A stretch of 64,000 nucleotides of DNA from Chrysoperla carnea (lineage: Eukaryota; Arthropoda; Insecta; Neuroptera; Chrysopidae). How positions within the stretch are numbered: the first letter of the stretch is position 1; every line of letters starts with the position of its first letter. Of this stretch, positions 23,826 through 33,474 are shown piece by piece. Below the pieces are notes generated by a model. That model was not told the origin of the DNA and ran no database searches. It worked only from the letters and a program-made list of their open reading frames with translations. The translations under genes were made by a program, and so were the position numbers. Where the stretch lies: assembly GCF_905475395.1 (NCBI RefSeq), contig NC_058337.1:8730983-8794982 (forward strand), read 5' to 3'.

Positions 23826-24240
23826 CGGTATATGCGAATGACACCGCAATATACGCGCATTTGTTCAACGTTCAAGTAGCGACAAAACAAGTTCATATAC
23901 AACCAATAATAAGATGTCTGAATGGATATCTGGACAAGATCATATCATTCGTACAACAAATAAACCACCTGGCGGCCAAGGGCCATGGAGTAATATGTAC
24001 ACCGTTGCTAAACAAGTTAAGTGCACTAACACAAAAAACAAACAAGCTGTGGTACGATACAATAATAAAACCGAAAAACACTAACGCGGCTCCGGTCTGG
24101 TGCAATGCATCCAAAACACAAATAATAAAGCTCCAAAGGATTCAAAATTAATATCTTAGACTTATACTCAACGCTGGCTGACAGGTTAACATAAACAAAC
24201 GCTACACAGTCCAACAGACTCCAAAAAAATCACCGAACAA
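23826..24240 (+). pseudogene. Jockey-type LINE reverse-transcriptase relic
   Basis: The frame begins YANDTAIYAHLFNVQVATKQ, a decayed form of the RT catalytic YADDTAIYA motif. It continues to LWYDTIIKPKNTNAAPVWCN (about 24042-24105) and KTQIIKLQRIQN, typical of the jockey/X-element RT C-terminus. The catalytic YADD has become YAND, and a deletion shortens the usual distance between the blocks. 24250-24790 is gene-free. Confidence 0.78.
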
Positions 24241-24799
24241 ATGAAAATTTTACAAATATCAAATGCAAGATAGTAACCTCTTAAAAAACATGTTAAAAAA
24301 TACACCAACAAACGCAAAACACACTGGGACTATAGTACAATAAACCTAAAAAATGTCTATATGGTTTAAAGCAGAACTTTTGAGTTCTAATCCCCGCCCC
24401 TTTGGGGTGAAGGGTGTTTCAATCGTTAAGTAAATCAGATAGAATAAAATAACTTAAGATTTTAAAAAGGTCAAAATGACCCAAGTCTTTAAAATTTGTT
24501 AAGTTCCTTTGTGTGTATTCTCAATTGCTTGCATTTATTAACTTTTTTGAACCATTTGTGTAGTGGTGACTTTATTTAAGTGTTTAGGCCGATACCGTTT
24601 GTGACTATAATTTAGTGATCATTTTAATCGTGTTTATTAACAATTATTCTAGCTGTTGATTATTTAGTGTCTTTTATTGTAGGTCGTTTTAGGTGTCTTA
24701 ATATTATTTTCTGATTGTTATGTTACTTACTGAGTTTATTAGTGTGTAGGTCTGGCAAATCGTGTTGATTATCTTTATTGATTATATTTATTACGAACT

Positions 24800-25145
24800 A
24801 AAATGGTTAAAAAAAGGGAAGTTCCCCTAGACCAAAGTAACTTCGACCAACATCAGAGTAAGCAAATAATCGTGGCATGTAGTACTGTACACCATTCTTA
24901 ACCTAGTATCATTCAGAATAATAGTAGGAATTGCCGAACAGATCAGGAAAGTACCTATTACTATAATTAGTTTAAAAGGGCAAGGAGACGACGTTATATT
25001 CGGGGCTTACGACCTTACAGCCATAGCTATAATAATAGGGTTATATGGAAAGTTGGGATATTAGGTTCACCTTGAAAAGAATTTTATAAGTAAAAGAAGA
25101 GCAGAATTTCTAAGACGTTCATATGAAATAGAGGGTATACTTGGA
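24800..25145 (+). pseudogene. Endogenous viral element: dsRNA-virus-like (totivirus-like) RNA polymerase fossil
   Basis: Two out-of-frame pieces look like viral RdRp motifs. A motif-A-like LDQSNFDQ lies at 24827-24850. After a frameshift, a motif-C-like GQGDDV lies at 24978-24995, followed by LYGKLGY, an in-frame TAG at 25062-25064, then EFLRRSYE at 25103-25126 and a GILGY block. The spacing after GDD and the EFLR/GY blocks resemble RdRps of totivirus-like (Ghabrivirales) insect viruses. The lineage assignment is from memory and tentative. The usual motif B sequence between A and C is missing. It is a broken, non-functional fossil, fused downstream to copy C of the unnamed family. Confidence 0.5.
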
Positions 25146-25750
25146 TATAATGCAAGTAATGATAGAGTGGCAGCATTTTTTGGCAAAAAAAAAGTGTTTA
25201 TTACGAATAAAGATGAATGTTTTTCTTATCAAGTTGAAAATGACTCTGTAATCCAAAATAAGGAACGTGAATTTGCATGCCATCATGAAGAAGCTGATAC
25301 GCGAATCGTATATTGGCAGCAAATTGGCGAATAATCAGAAAATAATGGTCAAAGTGTCTGAAACGGATATTGTTGTAGTAATACTAGAGAATATTCATAA
25401 ATTAGAAACATTACAAATATATTTAAGTACAATAGGAGCGAAGCCTAACATTATTAATTTCATCAATTGTACCGAATTAGCTAGTAAACTTGGCTATCTT
25501 ATGTGTCGTGCACTGCCTGGTTTTCATGCAAAATTCGCAAGTACAGTTACTATTTGCTAACTTAGACAACATTGATGAAATTAATAATTTTAAAGATATG
25601 GAAATATTACAACAATATACTTCTAAGCTGTATGGTATTAATTGTAATAGCGTAGACGATGCTAGGCTATTAATTTTCCAAAATCAATTCACGTCGACCT
25701 CTGTTGCAGAACATTTTCTAAGAAATGTTAAAAATGTTGTTTTCATTTGA
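25146..25750 (+). pseudogene. Fragment C of the unnamed repetitive family (nuclease-like C-terminal region)
   Basis: The frame begins near VFITNKDECFSYQ (about 25196-25236) and carries HHEEADTRIVYW (25282-25317), VSETDIVVVIL (about 25353-25386) and LGYLMCRALPGFHAKFA (about 25490-25540), then a C-terminal stretch to 25748. The pattern EEADT...ETD resembles the acidic pairs of the XPG-I/PIN nuclease fold (EAEAQ...TED.D in FEN1). In family relatives I recall, ALPG.HAFTGCD follows; here the FTGCD part is lost. It has a frame change near 25555. Upstream it continues in the same frame as the viral polymerase fossil. Confidence 0.6.
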
Positions 25751-25937
25751 ATTTATTTATAAATGTTATTATTATGTATTACTTTTACTCCATCCCTAAA
25801 TCCTTTGAGTCACGAATGATTAGTCAAGTTCATATGTTTAACGTTTGATGCCACAGTGTTAGATGTAAAATAAACGTGGCACTAAATATTTTTTAAACAG
25901 AGGAATGTTTGAACTTGAATTTGAAGTAAATTTGAAG

Positions 25938-26233
25938 CGGTAACTCGATAGGTACATTCCTGACAATAAAAAAAAGTGTTAAAAAATGTCCTGCCGAGGT
26001 GATGAATTCATTTTTATGAAGGCACTAAATGATGGTATTGTTTAACACGGTAAGTAGTAAATTTTAAGCATAAATTTAACCGGTAACTCGTTCGGTACGA
26101 TTACTGTACGTATAATGGATTATTTAAAAAGCCATAAAAAATTTGTGCACTACTCAGGATGGCAGCCGTTCAATATTTGAAAATATAATAGTGAGTACAC
26201 TTCACTAAAAAAAAGGTTTTATCCGGTAACTCG
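25938..26233 (+). repeat. CGGTAACTCG box repeated three times at exactly 143-bp spacing
   Basis: The identical 10-mer occurs at 25938-25947, 26081-26090 and 26224-26233. The sequences between are of equal length but only weakly alike. This looks like a highly diverged 143-bp tandem repeat in which one box stayed conserved. No further box is found 143 bp outward on either side. Confidence 0.6.
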
Positions 26234-26699
26234 ATAAGCCCAAGATTTTGCAGAGATTTCAGAAAAAGGTCTTAATATACATAGGTATGATTATTTTTTT
26301 ACTGCAGTTACGAGTAATAACAAGTTTCTGTAATTACGAATGATTACTGATCAATCTCGTGGGCGGTTTGTCGTACCGGCCAGGGTTGCGTATCGTAATG
26401 ACTTTGAGGGCTAACCCAGCGGTAGATAGTATAACACTATTTACTGGTAGGACTCCCTTCCTGGAAGAGTTTAGAACGATCGGACTCAGCCCCTTGAGCC
26501 CCCTAATCCGCCACCTAATACCGGGTGTATCTGAACGAAGCCTGTCCGCACTATGGAGCACTGGTACTTGTGCTTTAAGGGATCACCGAGTTTGTCTTGA
26601 GCCGACGGAGTGGTCCAACACTACGAATGAATCAAATACAACAAAAAAACAAACAATTCCTTATACAACAACCTCCCCTCCCCGAGATGCTCGTCCCGC

Positions 26700-27520
26700 C
26701 AAAGGGGTCAACTATTGACTCGGTCGTACAGTGAAGTGATTAAAGAACACCTCATCTGGGCGGTAATAGACCGTAGTAACCCCGACGGAACCATCTCTCC
26801 GACAAATTGAGAGAAGGTCGATACCGCTCTTTTAAGAGTGTACAAGGATGTCCCAACGGAAAACCTGGGGCTCCTCCACGTTGTATAAAGGCTGGCTGGT
26901 ACCAGGGTTACATTAAACTTGTGTTCTGAACAAAGATCTGCAGGTCTATACAAGGCGGCCACAAATGAGCAACCCAACTTTACTCACGGAAGATTGGAAG
27001 GTGGCTAAGGTCTCTTGGATGTACATATACGCAAAAGCATGAGCAAAATAATCATATCTGATTCACAACATGCGTACTGTAAGGACAATTCCGCCCAGAC
27101 AGCTCTGCATTCACTTGTGGGTGGGTACAATAGAAAAATCATTGTTTACAATAACATCAAGCCTGAAACTATAATCAGAGTATGATCTGTATGATCATAT
27201 CAAAGAACCTATCACTGAGCTTATTAATCTTTTGCTTAGTAGCAGAGAGATAAGCTCCGAATTGGGCGAATGGGTTCTACATCAATATGTAGGGATAGGT
27301 ACACCTCAAGGTGGTGTACTCTAACTTCTTCAATGGAACATTGGGTATGCAGACGATATAGCGATAGATACAGTTCACTGTAGCGTGAATAAAGCGGAAA
27401 TGATGACGAGGTATGTGAATGTATAAGATTGAATACTCTCAGATGCAGCGACATTACTATCTTCACCGACAGCCAAGCAGCTCTTAAATCCTCTTAGATC
27501 AGTGAAAAAACAGGCAGCTA
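26700..27520 (+). pseudogene. LINE/retroelement relic with DUF4780-like, RT and RNase H motifs
   Basis: About 26735-26960 encodes AVIDRSNPDGTISP and, further on, CSEQRSAGLYKAA, the pattern of the DUF4780 domain found in arthropod retrotransposons. About 27050-27170 has DSQHAY and SAQTALHSLVGGY, as in the RT finger region. GTPQGGVL (about 27300) and YADDIAI (about 27348) are RT motifs B and C. ITIFTDSQAALKSS (about 27455) is an RNase H motif. Distances are far too short, so several internal deletions have occurred. 26240-26700 is probably 5' sequence of the same element. No intact frame remains. Confidence 0.65.
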
Positions 27521-29120
27521 AGAATGTAAATTGATTTTGTGGAAGAATTAAAGTAACTTTGCAATAGCCAGTAAACTAAATCAAAGTTTAAAAAAAAAAT
27601 TAACGCAGTGGTGTTTATCGTATCGAACATACTGGGTAACGAACGTTACAATATTTCGACATGATATTTCGATGACAATTCCTTGACATCAACTCAGTTC
27701 TCCAGCTCATTTTTAACCACCTGGCTGAATTTGAAAATACATGATATTTCGACTTCTAAAGTAGAGAGAAACACTCTAAAAGGCATTTCCATGACACCAA
27801 CTCAACCTACACACAAATTGGAAATAATCTTTTTCGATTTGAAGGTATATGAAAATAGTCTCTTTTTCTTTATTGGCATTTTTTTGTATAAGAAAATAAC
27901 TTTTCATATTCATCAAATTCACAGCATAAAATAAGAGTAAGATTTCAGTTAATAAAATGTTTGAAGTTAACTGCATTAATTTTCGAAGCTCTTCTTATAT
28001 CTTCTTACCAACTGTATAATTTATAATAACTCTATAGACTACACCCAAGGTTCAAATGAATCAATGTATTTCCTATAATTAGACTTTCCTTTAACTTTAC
28101 AAACAGCTATATGTAATAAACATACGTATGTACATTATTATTTATCTGACGCAAATGTAAAACAATTACCCTTATAACCTATAGTATAAGATTTGAATCT
28201 GCCCATGACATAAATCGAAAAAATTATTTATTACTTATTTATATAAATAACGTCAGTTCAGAGACAATGGTTAATGACGTATTTAATATTAAAAATACTA
28301 ATGAAAATCTAGGGCTTTAAAAGTCACCACTTAAATCATAGACATAGAGACATTGGTACACAATCTCAAATCATTTGTTACAAGTATGGCGATCGTTCAT
28401 AAGACAAATTACATATTTTTCGTATTTACGCATTTATTACGGAGATATACAAAGTAAAATGAATATCTCACCGCTGGTCAACGGTAACTTATTATAGGAT
28501 AATTAAAAGAGCTAGTCGGAGGATTAATTTTATTTGCTACAGACTAATTTAAGAAAATTTCTACCATACTTTTTTACTATTCCAATCAGCCTCGGTAATC
28601 AGTTTTTTAAATTTTAGTTTATTTTTTAGCCAGCTGTTCCTCTACATTAAACAACATATTTAATAGGAATCTAGGAAAAAATAGATCGGAAAAAATAGAC
28701 TGGGCAAAGCAACTCCTCTAAAGTCGACAAACTCAACCGCACCAATTCATAATTTACAACAGTACAGTTATCCGTTGCTGTTTTTTCCGTGCCAAATTTT
28801 TGAATTGAATCAAGAATTTGAATCAAAAATAGTCCCTTCCCAAGACAAAACATTTATGCCTCCACGGGAAGCTGTAGGACAACATGGAGACAATCAAGGT
28901 GATAATACAAAAAGTGATTCTCTTGGCATTGAATATGGTGCAATGCCAGACTTCTCTTGTCCAATATGTTACAAATGATATAAACGTGAACATTTTAAAC
29001 AAAAACATATTAAAAATGTTCATCCTACCTTTTTTTATGATTTTCAAAATAACATTTTCTGTTAAATATTTTTCATTTTCTAATATTTAGTTAAAATTTC
29101 ATAAAATTCAAAAATTTTAC
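27520..29120. other. Gene-free stretch with one unexplained short frame
   Basis: The only suggestive piece is a plus-strand frame at 28775-28975 (PREAVGQHGDNQGDN..., then FSCPICYK and, past a stop, HFKQKHIKNVHP). It looks like a lone degenerate C2H2 finger, too short and isolated to call. Nothing else is recognised. Confidence 0.35.
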
Positions 29121-29123
29121 TAC

Positions 29124-29563
29124 TGTTGGCGCCAATGTGCGAAATTTAGTAAAACAAGTAGTAAACAACTGTAAACACGGGTAGACGCGCGCCCATTCAT
29201 TTAAGTAGTAATAGTTTAGCATCCGCTTAGATCGGATACCGGCCCAGTTTTTTATTACAACCGTTTTTTTGTAAAAGTTAAACCGTGTTCGACTTAGTAG
29301 TGAACGAAGGTTTTAAGAAATAAATAAGTGTGAATTAAGTTGTAAATTGGTTCATCTGTTATCTTCGCTTGGTAAACCTACGTGAAACCTCCACGCGTCG
29401 AAATTGTTAGAGGTTTAAAATTGAGCTCATAAACAACCGTACTAGCAAAGACGACATCAAGGAAACACCAGGTTAAAACAGGTGAGTCAGTTTTTATCAA
29501 TTAAGTTTAACCGTGATTTTCATTTTGAATCGCCTAAAAGTTTAATTCCGTTATATTCCTAAC
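29124..29563 (+). mobile_element. Putative 5' LTR of a BEL/Pao element
   Basis: The segment starts TGTTGGCGCC and ends AACA just before a primer-binding site, the TG...CA arrangement of LTRs. TGTTGGCGCC starts are common for BEL/Pao. The GC content is higher than its surroundings. No matching 3' LTR was found in the window, so the right part of the element was lost or lies elsewhere. Confidence 0.65.
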
Positions 29564-29568
29564 AAAAT

Positions 29569-29586
29569 TGGTCCTTCGAGCCGGAT
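29569..29586 (+). other. Primer-binding site complementary to tRNA-Tyr 3' end
   Basis: TGGTCCTTCGAGCCGGAT is the complement of the acceptor and T-arm 3' end of insect tRNA-Tyr (...ATCCGGCTCGAAGGACCA), from known tRNA-Tyr sequence. It lies five bases after the LTR end, as expected for minus-strand priming of an LTR retrotransposon. Confidence 0.72.
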
Positions 29587-29998
29587 CCTTGACTCATGCG
29601 GGTTGTAAATTCGCGGTAAAAAAATTAATTGTAGGGTTAAAAATAATAGATAAAAATTTCAGACATATTGAATTTGTAAAGTTGTACTCGTACTGATCAA
29701 CGTTCTGCGCGCGTATACTATACGCCAAGCCCAGTTCCTGAAAGTCAAGTCGATTTGCGTGCGACTCAAAAAGTTGATCTTGTCATAGTTACAATAAACT
29801 TTTTTTTAATATTCGTAGTGATCTTGATTACATAGATAACTCAGCTGATATTTTTCTACTATTATTACTTTAATATCTATCAATATTAATAATATTATTA
29901 CTGTTTGATTAATTGTTTCATAACAATACAATTAAATTTAAAGTTTACTATTTGTTTGCTTTTTTCAATATTGTTTTTTGAATTTAATATTTAAAACC

Positions 29999-30262
29999 AT
30001 GCCACTTGTTGAAGCTGATGAGATTAGAAGCTTGACGGCGCGTAGAGAAAGAATATTCGCCAGTGTTCGATCAATTTATGATTATTCTAAAACGCTTACT
30101 TCTGCCAATGTACAATTATTTTTACCCAGGTTTCAAAAATTGGATACCTATGAGAAAAGTTTTGATGACATACAAGCGGACATTATTGAATTTAATACTT
30201 CTTTAACTGACCGTAAAAGTGAAATTGGTAATCATAACACCCTTTGTACTGTAGACTATTAA
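29999..30262 (+). pseudogene. BEL/Pao gag N-terminus, truncated
   Basis: The frame starts MPLVEADEIRSLTARRERIF and continues with a helical segment typical of BEL/Pao gag N-termini (RFQKLDTYEKSFDDIQADII). It lies about 410 bp after the primer-binding site, the right place for gag. A stop follows after 87 codons and the rest of gag-pol is absent, replaced by a Ty3/gypsy-like fragment. Confidence 0.65.
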
Positions 30263-30439
30263 TTAAGTGGGGTATTGATGATGTCATAATGTGTTTGCAA
30301 TGCATGTTCATGTTTTTACTCAAGTACCCATTGATGACTGTTGTTTACAAACCTTGGAAAAAAAGGAATTAGAGAGTCACTTCTGAATCATTCATGCAGT
30401 TACAAGATCAGTATGCTTATCGGAAGAAAATTTTAACTA

Positions 30440-30720
30440 CTAACTGAAAATGTAGGCAGGTGACGAACACTTTTATAAAATGGAATCAAAACTGCATGTA
30501 GAAAATGAGTTGCTAGTTTTGAATCATAGCCTAGTAATACCAACATAATTGAAAGGAAACTTATCAAAGCGATTGAATGAACCACACATAGGCATTGAAA
30601 AGTCACTGGCCCGAGCCAGATAACAACCAAATCAAGAAATTGGAATTTCCACAGGAATAATAAAAAGAAATCATTCGTTCAAGAAGTAACGCCAAAATCA
30701 TCCGTTTCATTTTGTGGATA
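30440..30720 (+). pseudogene. Ty3/gypsy integrase N-terminal relic
   Basis: After GDEHFYKMESKLHVENELL the plus-strand frame reads LNHSLVIPT, a stop, then GNLSKRLNEPHIGIEKSLAR and AR. This is the gypsy pattern of an integrase leader (LVIP...L..LHEPHLGI.K..ARAR) before the HHCC zinc region. It is short, with two stops. Confidence 0.58.
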
Positions 30721-30775
30721 TATTTAAATATACCGGTCGCTATTTTCGTGCTAGTTTGATATTAGCATAGTCAAA

Positions 30776-30993
30776 CTATCTTTTCTTGATTTAATTACAT
30801 AGTAAGACATCAAAACACATCATGGAACGAATTAATACAGTATTTTTCCAAATTGGTTTTTCATAACCAAATGTGACAACCTATCTTATCTCGATTTAAT
30901 TATATAATAAGACATCAAAACATATCATCGAACAAATTAATGCAGTATTTTTCAAAATAGGTTTTCCAACTATGTATAATCAAATGTGACAAC
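30776..30993. repeat. Two-copy tandem repeat, about 105-113 bp
   Basis: Units 30776-30880 and 30881-30993 share 'gatttaatta.ata.taagacatcaaaaca.atcat.gaac.aattaat.cagtattttt', and both end in caaatgtgacaac. Sequence differences and an 8-bp insertion show it is old. No gene is associated. Confidence 0.8.
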
Positions 30994-31289
30994 AGTCTAC
31001 TTGGCTCGGCAAAATTCAATCGTTATGCTTCGGAATTTAACATGAATTCAAATTGTCAGGCCCAACAAATTCACAAAGCAAAGGACCGGCTGAAAAGGAT
31101 GTAGGTGTAGCCCAAAATTTATTGAAATGATGTTATGAAACAAATGACGTAGGTTCTTATCAATATCGAATCTTTGAGTATATATAATACGACTAAATTG
31201 CAAGTTTGAAGATATCCCAAATCTGAACTGTTTTTTGGAAGATTGAACTGAATAATCAAGCAAATATATTATGCATTAATTATAATAAA

Positions 31290-31600
31290 GCAGCTTTCAA
31301 GACCTCGTCAAAAATAACTGCACTACCACCATCAGTAGCTGCAGCTACACAACACGGTTTCAGGGTGTATCACCAGATGTAGCAAAGACTTGGGATTAAG
31401 AAAAATGTCTAAGAATGGGGTTCCCTGAAACCGACCATCTTTCTACAAGCCTCAACTCTTTCCGAAGTGCTGCAACTGATATTATGAAGAAACGTCAAAA
31501 TTTGTGCAGAACATGTAGCTGCAAAAAAACAGGCTTTGAATGCACCAATCTATTCATCCGAGGCCCGTGTGCAGGAATTATCCAAGGGAGGGGTTAAAAT
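31290..31600 (+). pseudogene. Fragment D of the unnamed repetitive family (C-terminal Cys-rich tail)
   Basis: About 31300-31400 encodes ITALPPSVAAATQHGFRVYH, then a decayed WLG-type position. About 31495-31545 encodes QNLCRTCSCKKTGFECTN. In relatives, a conserved LPP..AA..QH..R.(Y/F)HQ.Q.WLG segment is followed by a C.C...C..CSC.K.GL.C cluster reminiscent of CXC (tesmin/TSO1) zinc clusters; the match is by memory. It is separate from the nuclease-like fragment C by 5.5 kb. 31610-33470 shows nothing else I can support. Confidence 0.5.
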
Positions 31601-33474
31601 TTTTGTTCATCATAAAGTCAATAAAAACAAAAATATTTTTGAGTAACTTTGTGCGCATCAATGTCTACACCTGGATGTATATTGAAAAAAGTCTAAGCCG
31701 ACCTTCAGAAATTGTCGCATTCATCGTAGAAATTATCGCATGATATTGCAGAATTTTGAACATTTTTCTAGACTCTTCTCCATTGTTTCCTCTACTTACA
31801 ATCATAATCTGTTTGGCAGCTAGTTCGATAGCCTTACTGAGATACAGTTTTGTTTCTTTGAAGTACTCGACTTGAAGACAAAGTCAGATAATGTACCGAG
31901 TTCAAAATGCGTCTCATAAATGGATGCATTTACAAAACTATGTTGTTAATTTAAATTTATGTGGAGCGAATTCTCAATGGGAAGGGTTTTGACCCCCAAA
32001 ACCTCTCCCTTGCGCACGGGCCTGGTTCATTCATTATGAAGAATCGTGCAGCAACGTGACAATCGAGACAGATTTCACAAATACTCATCAGGGCGGACCA
32101 TTTGACGTCGAAGTTCAGGGCGAACTGGAATCCAGTTCAATAACCTTCTCACCGGTTCAATAAATACATAAAGAGACTATAAAATCCATTCCCTGGTCGT
32201 TTCAGACGATGAAGGCAGTCCACATTATGACGGCAGCGACATTCATCGATCCCAACACACTCTACATCACTACTTTAATAACAATTTCATTTCATTTGTT
32301 TGTATCCATTTTTTAAATTCTTCCCCTATATTAATTATTAATTTAAGATATTCTGGATTCAGGAGTATTTTTTAGAAGCGCTTCAACAGCAAAACGATTA
32401 GTTTTCCTAAAAAGTTTTTAATGAGAAATGTAGGAAATTTTGTTAACTTTAATTTTGTATCGCGAGTGGGCTTGTCGAAAAAGCGCTTCCTGTCTTGATA
32501 TATGGACCAAAAACTAAAAAAAGTGCCAAAATTTGGTCTAAAAGTGACCAAAAAAAAAGTTCCGGATGCAATTTTTGTCTGCAACTTCAAATTAATAAAA
32601 TCCAAAATACACAGATGATGAGAAAATCAAAATTATAGCTAAACTTTCCTCTGAGAATCCTTATATGCCTAGAATAGTAATAAACAATAAATTGTATTCT
32701 TTATTTTTATATCATCCTTATTTAAATATCCAAATATAGCAGTATTACAAATTAAATGCCAAAAGTTCCCCTTGTATCAATTTCTTTGGTTTGTGATCCA
32801 GTAGCCTTAATATTTTCGCTATTTAGTAAAACATCAAAAAGTAAGATTTTGGCACCCGGTTTCTTAAAGCGTACCCCGGTATTATAATGATTATCACCAA
32901 CAAAGTAAAGTAGTAACAAATAATAAATTTATTTCTTTATTTTTAATAAAATTAACTGAAAATATATTCGTTTCGGAGGTTTATGGGTTCATATAAATAA
33001 AATAAGGTTAGTAACCAAACAATTAATTAAATTTTTTTGAATAAATTTCAGAAAATATATATTAAACGTTACATAAATTGTAAATAAATAAACAAATATT
33101 ATGGCTTTTTGATGATACCTTTAATTGCATTCTCTGGTAGCGGTTTAAGAAACAGAAATGCAATTAAAGAAATTAAAATAACTTCTACAATAATTTTCAC
33201 GAATATACCAAACAGATCTTAATAGGCTTATTCTAGTTTTATAGAAATAAAGAAATGTAAATAAGCAAACTTCTCTGTTGTTCTTAATCAACCTGATCTG
33301 ATTTTAAAACATCATTTTTCACATTTAATCGCCATAATACTGTTCGATTTTGCATTTATATTACCTATGTATCATGTAGTTCATGTCACATACAGGTAAT
33401 GAAAAAATCACAAACGATTTAAGCAGCAGAAGTGGGATCAATCTACTTTGATAGAATTACATAAAATAAATAAA

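Noticed and set aside
28775..29040. Possible zinc-finger exon (FSCPICYK...HFKQKHIKNVHP).
   Set aside because: A stop codon separates the Cys and His halves, no splice partners are visible and the remainder is low-complexity. Kept only as a note in the gene-free stretch.
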